Below, in pieces: positions 17,832 to 26,989 of a DNA stretch of 41,738 nucleotides. Origin of the DNA: JAAYTD01 sp964472015 (GTDB lineage: Bacteria > Bacteroidota > Ignavibacteria > Kapaibacteriales > UBA2268); contig CAYYIP010000019.1 of assembly GCA_964472015.1 (NCBI GenBank), forward strand, positions 1-41,738, in the 5' to 3' direction. Position numbers and translations under genes: made by a program. Position 1 is the first letter of the stretch; every line of letters begins with the position of its first letter. Below the pieces are notes generated by a model. That model searched no databases. It was not told the DNA's origin and worked only from the letters and a program-made list of their open reading frames with translations.

Positions 17832-19121
17832 ATGGGACAAACAATTGTTCAAAAAATATTAGCACGTGCTGCTAATAAACCAAATGTAGCAGTTGGCGAA
17901 GTAGTAGAACCAAAAATTGATATAGCAATGTCTCATGAAAATGGCGCATTAGTTTTAAATCAATTTCTTGAAATCTATAAAGGTATTGGTAAAGAACCAA
18001 AAGTTTGGGATAACTCCCGTATTGCTATAATTTTTGACCACCGTGTACCTGCAGAGAGTAAAAAAACAGCTACAAACCAAAAAAAATTACGAGAATTTGT
18101 TAAAGAACAAGGTATTACTAAATTTCATGATATTCGAGGTGATGAAGGTGGTATATGCCATCAAATTCTAGCAGAAAGTGGATATGTTTTACCGGGTTAT
18201 GTTGTTGTAGGTACAGATAGTCATACAACAACACATGGTGCTTTAGGTGCCTTTGCTTTTGGAATTGGTGCTACTGAAATGGCAGCAGTTTGGGCTTTAG
18301 GTATAGCTTTTAATATAGAAGTACCACCAACAATAAAAGTTATTGTAAATGGAAAAATGCCTAAGGGAACAACTTCCAAAGACTTAATTTTACACCTTAT
18401 AGGAAAGATTTCTGCAGAAGGTGCAAACTTTAAAGTTTTAGAATTTCATGGAAATACTATAAAAAATATGTCTGTTTCAGAAAGACTAACTCTTTCAAAT
18501 ATGAGTGTAGAAGCAGGTGCTACAAGTGGTATTATTCCTGCCGATGAAATTACAGAAAAATATTTAAGAGAAGTTGCAAATTATACTGGTAAGTTTGAAC
18601 CTGTTATTGCTGATAATGATGCTGAATATGATAAAATTATAGAAATTAATGCAAGTGAATTAGTACCTTATATAGCTTGTCCTCATACTGTAGATAATGT
18701 AAAACCAGTAACAGAATTAATAGGATTACATATAGATCAAATAGTTATTGGCTCTTGTACTAATGGTCGTTTAAATGACTTGGAAATAGTTGCTAATACT
18801 ATTAGAGGTAAAAAAATAGCAAGAGGAACTCGTTTATTAGTATTCCCCGCATCTTATAAAATATTAAAAGAAGCAATAAAATTAGGTTATGTATTAGATA
18901 TGATAGAAGCAGGAGCAGTCGTAATGAATCCAGGGTGCGGACCTTGTCTTGGAATTCATCAAGGTGCTTTAGGAGACGGCGAACGTGCACTTGCAACAAC
19001 AAATCGTAACTTCAAAGGAAGAATGGGAAATCCTAACTCAGAAGTTTACTTATGTTCACCTGCAGTCGCAGCAGCGTCTGCCTTAAACGGTTTTATAACT
19101 GATCCAAGAGGAGAAAAATAA
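17832..19121 (+). CDS. leuC: 3-isopropylmalate dehydratase-type hydro-lyase, large subunit
   Basis: 429 aa, the shorter LeuC form of the aconitase superfamily. Substrate and cluster motifs are clear: VGTDSHTTTHGALGAF, IGSCTNGR with C309, and PGCGPCLG with C369 and C372, which together hold the [4Fe-4S] cluster. TTNRNFKGRMGNP follows near the C-terminus. With LeuD it would isomerise 2- to 3-isopropylmalate in leucine synthesis. The same short form includes homoaconitase and other hydro-lyases, and no leuA or leuB is adjacent, so specificity is open. The downstream leuD starts one base after the stop. A near-consensus promoter (TTG 17661, TATTTTG 17686-17692) may serve the pair. Confidence 0.85.
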   Translation: MGQTIVQKILARAANKPNVAVGEVVEPKIDIAMSHENGALVLNQFLEIYKGIGKEPKVWDNSRIAIIFDHRVPAESKKTATNQKKLREFVKEQGITKFHDIRGDEGGICHQILAESGYVLPGYVVVGTDSHTTTHGALGAFAFGIGATEMAAVWALGIAFNIEVPPTIKVIVNGKMPKGTTSKDLILHLIGKISAEGANFKVLEFHGNTIKNMSVSERLTLSNMSVEAGATSGIIPADEITEKYLREVANYTGKFEPVIADNDAEYDKIIEINASELVPYIACPHTVDNVKPVTELIGLHIDQIVIGSCTNGRLNDLEIVANTIRGKKIARGTRLLVFPASYKILKEAIKLGYVLDMIEAGAVVMNPGCGPCLGIHQGALGDGERALATTNRNFKGRMGNPNSEVYLCSPAVAAASALNGFITDPRGEK

Positions 19122-19122
19122 T

Positions 19123-19620
19123 ATGGCAAAGGTAATTTATAAATTAGATGATGATATTTCAACAGATATAATTTATCCCGGAAGATATATGGCAACGGTT
19201 TTACCAACGGAAACGCCTGCATTTGCTTTTGATGATATACGTGAACTGAACGAAATGCTAAAAAAAGGTGATAATACTTCGCAAAGAGTTATTGTATGTG
19301 GTAAAAATTTTGGTTGTGGATCATCTCGCGAGCAAGCAGCATCTACATTAAAAGGACATAATTTAATAATAGTAGCACGTAATTTTGCAAGAATCTTCTT
19401 ACAAAATAGTATTAATCTTGGACTAAAAACAATTATATGTCCTACAATAGAAGCAAATGAAAATGATATATTAGAATTTGACGGCAAAAAAGTAATAAAC
19501 AAAACAACAGGAAAAACTTTTGATACAATACCACTACTGCCTGCTCGTCAAGCAATAGTAGATGCAGGGGGACTAATACCTTATACCCAAAAAAGATTAA
19601 AAGAAAAACTAAATATTTAA
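19123..19620 (+). CDS. leuD: 3-isopropylmalate dehydratase-type hydro-lyase, small subunit
   Basis: 165 aa swivel-domain subunit. It has the opening LDDDISTDIIYPGRYM (8-23), the conserved CGKNFGCGSSREQA segment (positions about 59-72) and NFARIFLQNSINLGL (about 86-100). It pairs with the large subunit to complete the active site. In archaeal homologues the loop after the first motif helps set substrate choice. Here it reads GRYMATVLP, which I cannot assign with certainty to isopropylmalate or homoaconitate. Translationally coupled to leuC, and the last gene before a terminator. Confidence 0.85.
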   Translation: MAKVIYKLDDDISTDIIYPGRYMATVLPTETPAFAFDDIRELNEMLKKGDNTSQRVIVCGKNFGCGSSREQAASTLKGHNLIIVARNFARIFLQNSINLGLKTIICPTIEANENDILEFDGKKVINKTTGKTFDTIPLLPARQAIVDAGGLIPYTQKRLKEKLNI

Positions 19621-19668
19621 TCTTAAATATCAAAGAGTATTTTAAACTTAAAATATTAAGTAATATAA

Positions 19669-19702
19669 AAAAAAGACTAGTTATTTTTAACTAGTCTTTT
19701 TT
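19669..19702. terminator. Bidirectional intrinsic terminator
   Basis: A 15-bp perfect stem (19669-19683 with 19688-19702) based on GACTAGTTA/TAACTAGTC, with a four-T loop and flanking A and T runs, sits between the convergent leuD and M13 peptidase genes. Confidence 0.87.
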
Positions 19703-19767
19703 ATAAATTTTATTTAAATAATTATATTTTAAATATTTAATATTTAAACAAATCTTAAATAAAATAA

Positions 19768-21834
19768 CTACCAAATAAGCATTCTATCTTCTGGTTTTCT
19801 ATACATTTTATTTTTTTCTGTAACATTAAAGGCTGAATAAAAATCATCAATATTTGTAATCACAACATTAACTCTTGCATCACCAGGTGAATGTACATCA
19901 TTTTTTAGTCTATTAGCTAATTCTTCCGTTCTTATATTTTGTCGCCAAACTTGTGCATATGCTAAGAAAAATCTTTGTATTGGTGTAAAACCATCAATAG
20001 GTTCTACTTTTTTATTTGCTAATATTTTTTTCAAAGCAGTTATAGAAATGGTTACGCCTCCTAGATCTGCAATATTTTCACCCATTGTTAAAGCAGGATT
20101 TATATGAGCATCATCACTAACTTGTGGATATTTATAAGCTTCCCATTGAGTTCCATAAATTTTTGTTTTTGCATTGAATTTTTCTATATCTTCTTTCGTC
20201 CACCATTCTGCTAAGTTACCTTCTTTATCAAAATTACGTCCTTGGTCATCAAATCCATGAGTAATTTCGTGTGCAATAACCACCCCAATACCACCATAAT
20301 TTACAGCATCATCACCATCTTTAAAGAAAAATGGCGGTTGTAAAATTCCAGCGGGGAATACTATTTCATTTGAATTTGGTGAATAATAAGCATTTACTGT
20401 TTGTGGTGTCATATGCCATTTTTCAGTATCATAAGGTTTATCTATTTCTGAAAGCATACGTGCATATTCAAATTTAGCAGAATTAACAACATTTTGACAA
20501 TACTTATCCTTCATAATTTCCACTTTAGAATAATCAATCCACTTATTAGGATATCCAACTTTTACTTTAATAGCACTCAATTTTTCTTGTGCTTTTGCTT
20601 TTGTTTCCTTAGCCATCCAATCTAATTGAGCAATTCTTTCGCCAAGTGTTACCTTAATATTATCAATTAATTCCTCCATTCTTGTTTTTGCAGTTTCAGG
20701 GAAGTGTTTTTCAACATATAAACGTCCTAATGCTTCACCTAAAGAACCACTAACAACTCTAAGAACTCGTTTCCATCTATCATCTAATACTTGCTTCCCT
20801 TGAAAAGTTTTTCCCCAAAAATCAAAATTTTGATTAACAAAATCAGAACTTAAATAAGCAGCACGTTCACTAATTAAATTCCAAACAAAATAATCTTTAA
20901 GTATTTCTATATTTGTACTCTTAAGATTTTTTGATAAGGCCGTAAAAAATGGTGTAGATGTAATGTTTATTTCTTTTGGTACAGGAATATTTAAAGCTGT
21001 AAAAAATTTATCCCAATCTACTAATGGAACTATCTTTTTTAATTGAGGGATTGAAATTTTATTATAAGTTTTAAACGGATCTCGTTGTTCAACAATAGTC
21101 ATTGAATTACCAGCAAGTTTTGTTTCAAATTCCATTATAGCTTTAGCACGTTGCTCAAAATTTTCTTGTCCGACTAACTTTAACATCTTACCAATATGTT
21201 CAACATACTTTTCTCTTATATTTTTGGAACGTTCATCTTGTTCAAAATAATAATCTCTATTCCCAAGTCCAAGACCACCTTGACCAAGCTGTGCAATAAC
21301 CATCTTACTATTTTTATCATCAGGTCCTGCCCACATTCCAAATAAAGGCGTTACTGTTTCTGATTGTAAATAATAGAATTGTTCCATCAAATCATCAAAA
21401 TTCTTAACATTAAGAATATTTTTTATTTGTTCTTTAATAGGTTCATATCCAAGTTTTTCAATTGTTGCAGTATCCATTCCCGCTGTAAAGAAATCACCTA
21501 TTTGCTGTTTTGGTGTACCTTTTTTTGCGTCTGTAGTTGCTGCTGCATCTTCAACAAGTTGTCTCAAATTTTTATTTGTTTCTTCTTGTAAAATATTAAA
21601 AGAACCCCAACGACTTTCTGCATCTGGAATAGGGTTATTTTTCATCCAACCACCGTTAGCATATTCAAAAAAATTATCGCCCGGCATTACAGTAGTATCA
21701 AAATTAGCAATATCAATAGGTTTAATATTAGCTACTGAATCTGTTTTTTCTGATTGTTGCTTTCCACAACCAGTAATTGTTATGGCAGTTATAAAAATAC
21801 AAACTGTCAATCTAGAAAAATTTAATTTAAACAT
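19768..21834 (-). CDS. M13 family zinc metallopeptidase lipoprotein (PepO/neprilysin-like)
   Basis: 688 aa, the normal size for bacterial PepO-like enzymes. The signal sequence ends in ITGC (C23), so it is a lipoprotein. An N-terminal M13_N domain precedes the catalytic domain. That domain has NAYYSPNSNEIVFPAGILQP and the zinc motif VIAHEITHGFDDQG (H522, E523, H526). The third ligand is in GENIADLGG (about 583), and VNVVITNIDDFYSAF lies near the end. M13 enzymes cut peptides of up to about 40 residues; here probably in the periplasm or at the outer membrane. It has its own promoter box (21924-21931) and is monocistronic. Confidence 0.93.
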   Translation of the reverse strand: MFKLNFSRLTVCIFITAITITGCGKQQSEKTDSVANIKPIDIANFDTTVMPGDNFFEYANGGWMKNNPIPDAESRWGSFNILQEETNKNLRQLVEDAAATTDAKKGTPKQQIGDFFTAGMDTATIEKLGYEPIKEQIKNILNVKNFDDLMEQFYYLQSETVTPLFGMWAGPDDKNSKMVIAQLGQGGLGLGNRDYYFEQDERSKNIREKYVEHIGKMLKLVGQENFEQRAKAIMEFETKLAGNSMTIVEQRDPFKTYNKISIPQLKKIVPLVDWDKFFTALNIPVPKEINITSTPFFTALSKNLKSTNIEILKDYFVWNLISERAAYLSSDFVNQNFDFWGKTFQGKQVLDDRWKRVLRVVSGSLGEALGRLYVEKHFPETAKTRMEELIDNIKVTLGERIAQLDWMAKETKAKAQEKLSAIKVKVGYPNKWIDYSKVEIMKDKYCQNVVNSAKFEYARMLSEIDKPYDTEKWHMTPQTVNAYYSPNSNEIVFPAGILQPPFFFKDGDDAVNYGGIGVVIAHEITHGFDDQGRNFDKEGNLAEWWTKEDIEKFNAKTKIYGTQWEAYKYPQVSDDAHINPALTMGENIADLGGVTISITALKKILANKKVEPIDGFTPIQRFFLAYAQVWRQNIRTEELANRLKNDVHSPGDARVNVVITNIDDFYSAFNVTEKNKMYRKPEDRMLIW

Positions 21835-21923
21835 AAATAATTCCTTTGCTTTTTTTATTAATTTAATTTATGTAACAATTTTAATTATAGTTTATATGTT
21901 TAACATACAAATCATTTAGAATA

Positions 21924-21931
21924 CAAATATA
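21924..21931 (-). promoter_or_regulatory. Bacteroidota -7 box for the M13 peptidase
   Basis: Minus-strand TATATTTG is a full match to TAnnTTTG about 90 bases upstream of the ATG at 21834. Confidence 0.45.
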
Positions 21932-22013
21932 TAAATAAAATCATAAAAAAAATAATAATAACATTTATTATTAAATATTTTATTTTGATATAAATAATAT
22001 CAAAAAATATTAC

Positions 22014-22021
22014 TATTTTTG
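22014..22021 (+). promoter_or_regulatory. Bacteroidota -7 box for the WG-repeat/porQ/pyrH run
   Basis: TATTTTTGCG matches TAnnTTTG and would give a leader of about 45 bases to the ATG at 22074. The nearest upstream TTTG (21984-21987) is 26 bases away, longer than usual. Confidence 0.45.
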
Positions 22022-22073
22022 CGAGGTATAGTATTTAAAAAATTAAAATAGAACATTATTATAATTTAAAATA

Positions 22074-23219
22074 ATGTTAAAAATTATGTATCTTTCAATA
22101 AAAAAATTAATACAAAAAAAAATAATTATTATTTCATTATTTTTTTTATTTGTTTTACAAAATATCATTGCAAAAGTTGAGGAAAATCCTGCTTTAACAG
22201 TATATAAAGTTGATAAAACATGGGTTATGTTAGACGAACAAGGGAAAGAATTATTTTCTACAAACAAATTTTTAGATATAGAAAAATACAGCAATGGTAT
22301 GTTAGGCGCATATATAATTGAAAATGGATATTTGAGTTCTGTTTATTTTAATAATTCAGGAAAAATACAAATAAAGTCCCCAACAAATTTACCTTTTGAA
22401 TTTATAGATGGCTTAGCTTTAGTTATACAAGTAAATGATACTAATGAAAAAGATGTAAAATTTGGATATATTAATACAAAAGGAAAATTAATTGTTCCTG
22501 TACAATATCTAGATGTATTACCGTTTTCTGATAGTCTAGCTTATATAATGAATTTTGACGAACGAGGTTATATTAATACAACAGGGAAAATAGTAATTCC
22601 TATGAAAAAAGGATATGCTGGATATGGTTTTGCAGAAGGTTTATCAGCAGTTTCCTGTAGTGATCGAGCATTATTCGGATTTATTGATAAAAAAGGGAAT
22701 TTAGTAATGGATTATCAATTTGAAGAAGTAGGTAGATTTTCAGAAGGACTATGTAAGGTATATAAAAATGGATTTTTTGGATATATTAATACAAAAGGTA
22801 TTTTTGTAATAAATCCGCGTTTTTATGAAGTAACAGATTTTAAAGAAGGACGAGCATTTGCATCAAGATTTAATTTTGACAAAAATATACATGAATGGGC
22901 ATTAATAGATAAAGATGGTGTTTTTTTAACACTATATGAATTTAATGATAAAAAAAATTTTTCTGAAGGTTTAGCATCAGTAAAACAAGATAGCTTATGG
23001 AAATATATTAAATTAGATGCATCTAACAACAGTACAAATCTTTATAAATTTGCAGGAAGTTTCAAAAATGGGAAAGCCTTTGTTGTAACACAAGATGATG
23101 AAAAACTATTTATCAATAAAGCAGAAGAAATTATATTAAAATTACCAAAAGATAGTAAAATAGTATTAGATTGTCGTACAAACGAACGATATGAAATAGA
23201 ACAATTAAAAATAAAATAA
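22074..23219 (+). CDS. Secreted WG-repeat protein
   Basis: 381 aa. A lysine-rich start and hydrophobic stretch (about 18-33) form a signal peptide, after which the protein is built of about eight WG-type repeats. Each has the pattern FGYINTKGKLIVPVQY followed by FSEGLA/LC. The usual WG dipeptide is replaced by FG or RG. WG repeats form beta-propeller-like or solenoid surfaces, and the function is unknown. A second Met at residue 5 is an alternative start. It is the first gene of a five-gene rightward run and ends 12 bases before the PHP gene. Confidence 0.8.
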   Translation: MLKIMYLSIKKLIQKKIIIISLFFLFVLQNIIAKVEENPALTVYKVDKTWVMLDEQGKELFSTNKFLDIEKYSNGMLGAYIIENGYLSSVYFNNSGKIQIKSPTNLPFEFIDGLALVIQVNDTNEKDVKFGYINTKGKLIVPVQYLDVLPFSDSLAYIMNFDERGYINTTGKIVIPMKKGYAGYGFAEGLSAVSCSDRALFGFIDKKGNLVMDYQFEEVGRFSEGLCKVYKNGFFGYINTKGIFVINPRFYEVTDFKEGRAFASRFNFDKNIHEWALIDKDGVFLTLYEFNDKKNFSEGLASVKQDSLWKYIKLDASNNSTNLYKFAGSFKNGKAFVVTQDDEKLFINKAEEIILKLPKDSKIVLDCRTNERYEIEQLKIK

Positions 23220-23231
23220 AAATTATATTAT

Positions 23232-24053
23232 ATGTTAGCAGATTTACATACACATACAATTTATTCCGATGGTTTACTTACACCTGAAGAGCTTTTTAAA
23301 AAAGCAAAAGAAGTAGGAATAAAAGCTTTAAGTATAACAGATCACGATACACTTGAAGGAAATATAGGCGCTCGTGAACTTGCAAAAAAATATGATATTG
23401 ATTTTATTGAAGGTGTTGAAATTAGTTGCTTTGATTCTCAAAATGAATATCATATACTTGGTTATGGAATGGATATAACAGATACAGCTTTGAACGAACA
23501 TATTAATACATTTAAAATTAAACGATTAGAACGTGCAGAAGTTATGACTAAACGATTACATAATCTCGGCGTAAGTATAAATTTTAATGATGTTGTCGAT
23601 AAAGCAGGCTCTGCGCCTATTACAAGACCACATATTGCTCAGGTTATTATGGAATCAGGATATGTATCTTCAACAAAAGATGCTTTTAATTTGTATATTG
23701 GCGATAGTGGACCAGCTTTTGAAGTAAAAGCTATTTTTCAAGTAGAAAAAGCTATTAATATGATTAATGCAGCAGGAGGAGTTGCTGTAATAGCTCATCC
23801 TGGTTACTTTGTTACACAAAAAAAATTATTTAAATTTATCGAAACAGGATTAGACGGAATAGAAGTTCATCATCCCCTACATAATAAAAAATTAAGACGT
23901 GAATTCCACAGTATTGCTAATCAATATTGGTTATTGGAAACAGGAGGCTCAGATTTCCATGGAGATAGATATAATGAAAAAGAAATATTTGGACACGAAG
24001 GCGTTCCTTTAATGACTTTACAACAAATAAGAAAAAGATTAACTCATAGATAA
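23232..24053 (+). CDS. PHP domain phosphoesterase (TrpH/RNase AM-like)
   Basis: 273 aa. Metal-binding PHP motifs are visible in order: DLHTHTIYSDG (H6, H8), ITDHDTLEG (D37, H38, D39), a Glu in EGVEISC, RPHIAQV, IAHPGYF, and GGSDFHGD near the end. This is the layout of the TrpH/YciV group, whose studied members remove the 3'-phosphate from 3',5'-nucleoside bisphosphates or trim RNA 5' ends. It is likely cytoplasmic. It sits between the WG protein (12-base gap) and the prenyl synthase (38-base gap). Confidence 0.85.
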   Translation: MLADLHTHTIYSDGLLTPEELFKKAKEVGIKALSITDHDTLEGNIGARELAKKYDIDFIEGVEISCFDSQNEYHILGYGMDITDTALNEHINTFKIKRLERAEVMTKRLHNLGVSINFNDVVDKAGSAPITRPHIAQVIMESGYVSSTKDAFNLYIGDSGPAFEVKAIFQVEKAINMINAAGGVAVIAHPGYFVTQKKLFKFIETGLDGIEVHHPLHNKKLRREFHSIANQYWLLETGGSDFHGDRYNEKEIFGHEGVPLMTLQQIRKRLTHR

Positions 24054-24091
24054 ATAAAATATAAATGTTAAAAAATAAAAAATGAAGCATA

Positions 24092-24979
24092 ATGTTTTTA
24101 TTGTCTTATAATGATATTGCATCCTGCGAACCAAATAAAAATGAATTAAATATAATTCCAGAAAAATCTAATTTTAGATTTGCTTTTTATATTCTCCCAA
24201 AAGAAAAACGTAATGCTATTATTAATATATATACATTATGTAGTTATTTAGATAATATAGTTGATGATAGTTCTAATAACTTAAATGAAATAAAAATAAA
24301 AAAAGAAAGATTAGAATGGTGGAAATATAAAATACATAAAATCTATACAAATAATATTGTAAGTGATAATTCTAAATTTACATTAGAATTCAAAAAAATT
24401 ATAAAAAGATTTAATATCCCTGAAGATTATTTTAATATTTTAATTGATGGAATAGCAAAAGACTTAATAATAAAACAATATATAAATTTTGAACAATTAC
24501 TTGATTATTGCTATGGTGTTGCTAGTATAGTTGGCCTAATTTGTACTTGTATATTTGATGATACAACAAAAATATCAAAAAATTATGCAATAAATCTTGG
24601 ATATGCCTTACAATTAACAAATATAATACGTGATATATATTTAGATTCTGAAAGAAATTATATTTATATTCCACAAGATGATTTAATAAAATGTAATTTT
24701 TCAAAAGAAGATATTATAAATAAAAATTATAACGAAAATTTTGTAAAATTAGCAAAAATACAATACTCACGAGCAATCTTTTATTATAATAAAGCAGAAA
24801 ATTGCTTAAAAGAAATGACAAAAGAAGTTCAAAAAAAATTTAAATCTGCAGAAATTATGAAAAATATTTATTTTGAATTATTAAATAAAATACAAGAAAA
24901 GCAATTCAATATTTTTGGCAAAAAAATAAAGTTATCAACACCTGAAAAACTATTTATTACATTAAAAACTATTTTATAG
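24092..24979 (+). CDS. Squalene/phytoene synthase family protein
   Basis: 295 aa, the size of HpnC/HpnD/CrtB-type head-to-head prenyl synthases. Both aspartate-rich sites are present: SYLDNIVDD (D54, D58) and NIIRDIYLDSERNYIYIP (D181, D185). The second is preceded by the YALQLTN helix. The family condenses two farnesyl- or geranylgeranyl-diphosphates to squalene or phytoene precursors. No desaturase, cyclase or partner hpn gene is nearby, so hopanoid, squalene and carotenoid routes are all possible. The first ATG upstream (24082) is stopped after nine codons, which fixes the start at 24092. Confidence 0.85.
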   Translation: MFLLSYNDIASCEPNKNELNIIPEKSNFRFAFYILPKEKRNAIINIYTLCSYLDNIVDDSSNNLNEIKIKKERLEWWKYKIHKIYTNNIVSDNSKFTLEFKKIIKRFNIPEDYFNILIDGIAKDLIIKQYINFEQLLDYCYGVASIVGLICTCIFDDTTKISKNYAINLGYALQLTNIIRDIYLDSERNYIYIPQDDLIKCNFSKEDIINKNYNENFVKLAKIQYSRAIFYYNKAENCLKEMTKEVQKKFKSAEIMKNIYFELLNKIQEKQFNIFGKKIKLSTPEKLFITLKTIL

Positions 24980-25008
24980 ACTATAATTTCGTTAATATAT
25001 TACAAAAA

Positions 25009-25986
25009 ATGACAAATATTATTAAACAAAATAAAAATAAATACATATTTATATTTTTACTTTCATTCTTTGCATTTTATCAAATAAATGCTAATGAAAC
25101 ATCGCCGTACAACTTTTTACGTAATAGTTCAAATGCAAGAATTACAGGACTTGCAGGTGCTGTTGTATCTTTAGAAAATGACCCGGGCGCCTTATTTTTT
25201 AATCCTGCTTCAATAAGTACCACAGATAAACGAAACTGTAATGTTACTTTTTTCAAACATGTTCTTGATATAAACTCGGGCAACATTTCATATATACATA
25301 ATTTTAATGATACAACATTAGGTACTATTGCTGCATCTCTTGTATTTACTAATTATGGTAGTTTTGATTATATAGATGAACAAGGTGTTTCTAACGGACA
25401 GACTTTTTCTGGTAATTTATTATCTTTACAATCTACATATTCTAACATAATTGATAACAATTTATATTACGGTGCAACTGTAAAATTAATTTATAATTCA
25501 TTAGAACATATGTCGGGATTTGCAGGTGCCATAGATGTAGGACTACTATATAAAATTAGTGACAATAGAAGTGTAATAGGATTATCAGTATTAAATGTAG
25601 GAACAGAATTAAAAACAATGACAAATGAGCATTATATGATGCCTCTAGATGTTAGAATAGGTGGAAGTCATAGATTAGAAGGATTACCTCTATTATTTAA
25701 TTTAAATTTTACACATTTAAATGAAATAACAAATAATTTTTTCAGCCGTTTTAAAAATTTTGCAATTGGAGGCGAATTATACTTTGGAGATATAATACAA
25801 GTTCGTATAGGTTATGATAACTATATAAGAAATAATGTTGCATCACAAGAAAATAAAGGACTTTCTGGCTTTGCTTTTGGCATAGGAATGGTTAAACCTG
25901 ATTGGCCATTAGATATAAATTATGGAATGTCAATATATGCAGATAATTTATTAATTCATAGATTTAGTATAGATTTTAATCTATAA
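25009..25986 (+). CDS. porQ: Type IX secretion system outer-membrane protein PorQ-like
   Basis: 325 aa. After a signal peptide (about 1-27) comes the PorQ/PorV-family opening SPYNFLRNSSNARITGLAGA. It is followed by DPGALFFNPASI, a FTNYGSFDYIDEQG strand, alternating beta strands of an outer-membrane barrel, and FAIGGELYFGDIIQVRIGYDN near the end. In Porphyromonas, PorQ and PorZ form an attachment complex that carries the LPS-type anchor for T9SS cargo. The two T9SS cargo proteins elsewhere in this window agree with that role. It is 43 bases upstream of pyrH. A PorV or generic UPF0164 assignment is the alternative. Confidence 0.78.
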   Translation: MTNIIKQNKNKYIFIFLLSFFAFYQINANETSPYNFLRNSSNARITGLAGAVVSLENDPGALFFNPASISTTDKRNCNVTFFKHVLDINSGNISYIHNFNDTTLGTIAASLVFTNYGSFDYIDEQGVSNGQTFSGNLLSLQSTYSNIIDNNLYYGATVKLIYNSLEHMSGFAGAIDVGLLYKISDNRSVIGLSVLNVGTELKTMTNEHYMMPLDVRIGGSHRLEGLPLLFNLNFTHLNEITNNFFSRFKNFAIGGELYFGDIIQVRIGYDNYIRNNVASQENKGLSGFAFGIGMVKPDWPLDINYGMSIYADNLLIHRFSIDFNL

Positions 25987-26029
25987 TTTTTATAATAATG
26001 TATAACTTACTAAATATTTTATAATAAAT

Positions 26030-26752
26030 ATGAAAAATATAAAATATAAAAGAATTCTTTTAAAACTTAGCGGTGAAGCTTTAATGGGGAATAGTAGCTT
26101 TGGAATAGATGCTAATACTATAAATCGTTTTGCTGAGGAAATAGCTAATATTCATAACTTAGGAACAGAAATTGGGATTGTAGTAGGCGGTGGTAATATA
26201 TTTAGAGGAATACAAGCTAATGAAAAGGGAATTGATAAAATATCAGGAGACAAAATGGGGATGCTTGCTACTGTAATAAATGCAATTGCACTTAGAAATG
26301 CTATCGAAGCCACGGGAATAGAAACACAAGTACAAACAGCAACTTTTATGCCTCAATTTGCAGAGTTATTTTCTGAAGTAAAAGCAAAAAAAATGTTACA
26401 AGACAAAAAAATTGTAATATTTGCGGGGGGAACGGGGAATCCTTTGTTTACAACCGATTCTGCTGCTGCCTTACGATCAATAGAAATAAAGGCTGATATT
26501 CTTATAAAAGCAACAAATGTTGATGGAATTTATGATTCTGATCCTAAAAAAAATCCAAATGCAAAATTTTATCATAAAATAACTTATAACGATGTATTAA
26601 ATCAACAATTACGTGTAATGGACCTAACAGCAATAATTTTATGCAAAGAAAATAATAAAAATATTGCGGTACTTAATTTACATACCAAAGGAAATCTTAC
26701 TAAATTTATATGCGGAGAAAAAATAGGATCTATAGTAACAAGTAAATTATAA
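26030..26752 (+). CDS. pyrH: Uridylate (UMP) kinase
   Basis: 240 aa amino-acid-kinase fold enzyme that phosphorylates UMP to UDP. Signatures are LLKLSGEALMG (10-20), VVGGGNIFRG (51-60), GDKMGMLATVINAIAL, IFAGGTGNPLFTTDSAAALR, and KATNVDGIYDSDPKKNP. All match bacterial hexameric PyrH, normally cytoplasmic and under allosteric control by GTP and UTP. It ends the five-gene rightward run. No strong terminator was found in the 237 bases before the convergent mutS. Confidence 0.96.
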   Translation: MKNIKYKRILLKLSGEALMGNSSFGIDANTINRFAEEIANIHNLGTEIGIVVGGGNIFRGIQANEKGIDKISGDKMGMLATVINAIALRNAIEATGIETQVQTATFMPQFAELFSEVKAKKMLQDKKIVIFAGGTGNPLFTTDSAAALRSIEIKADILIKATNVDGIYDSDPKKNPNAKFYHKITYNDVLNQQLRVMDLTAIILCKENNKNIAVLNLHTKGNLTKFICGEKIGSIVTSKL

Positions 26753-26989
26753 TTAAAAAAATAATTTTTTTATCTCTAATATCTATATTTATTTTTAAAA
26801 TTTTATCATTGTTTTTTAATGAGACAATATTTTTGTTAATCATTTCTAAGTGATTAAAAGTAAACCTATAATCAAATAATAATATTATTTCCCTAATATT
26901 TATTTTTTACAATTTAATTATTAAAATAGAAATAAATTTGTTTTCTAATTATAGATTATTATAAATGTAAAATATAAAGTTTATAAATT

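Noticed and set aside
26836..26857. Inverted repeat TTAATCA/TGATTAA between pyrH and mutS
   Set aside because: Only 7 bp, AT-rich and without a T tract. Too weak to call a terminator for either gene.
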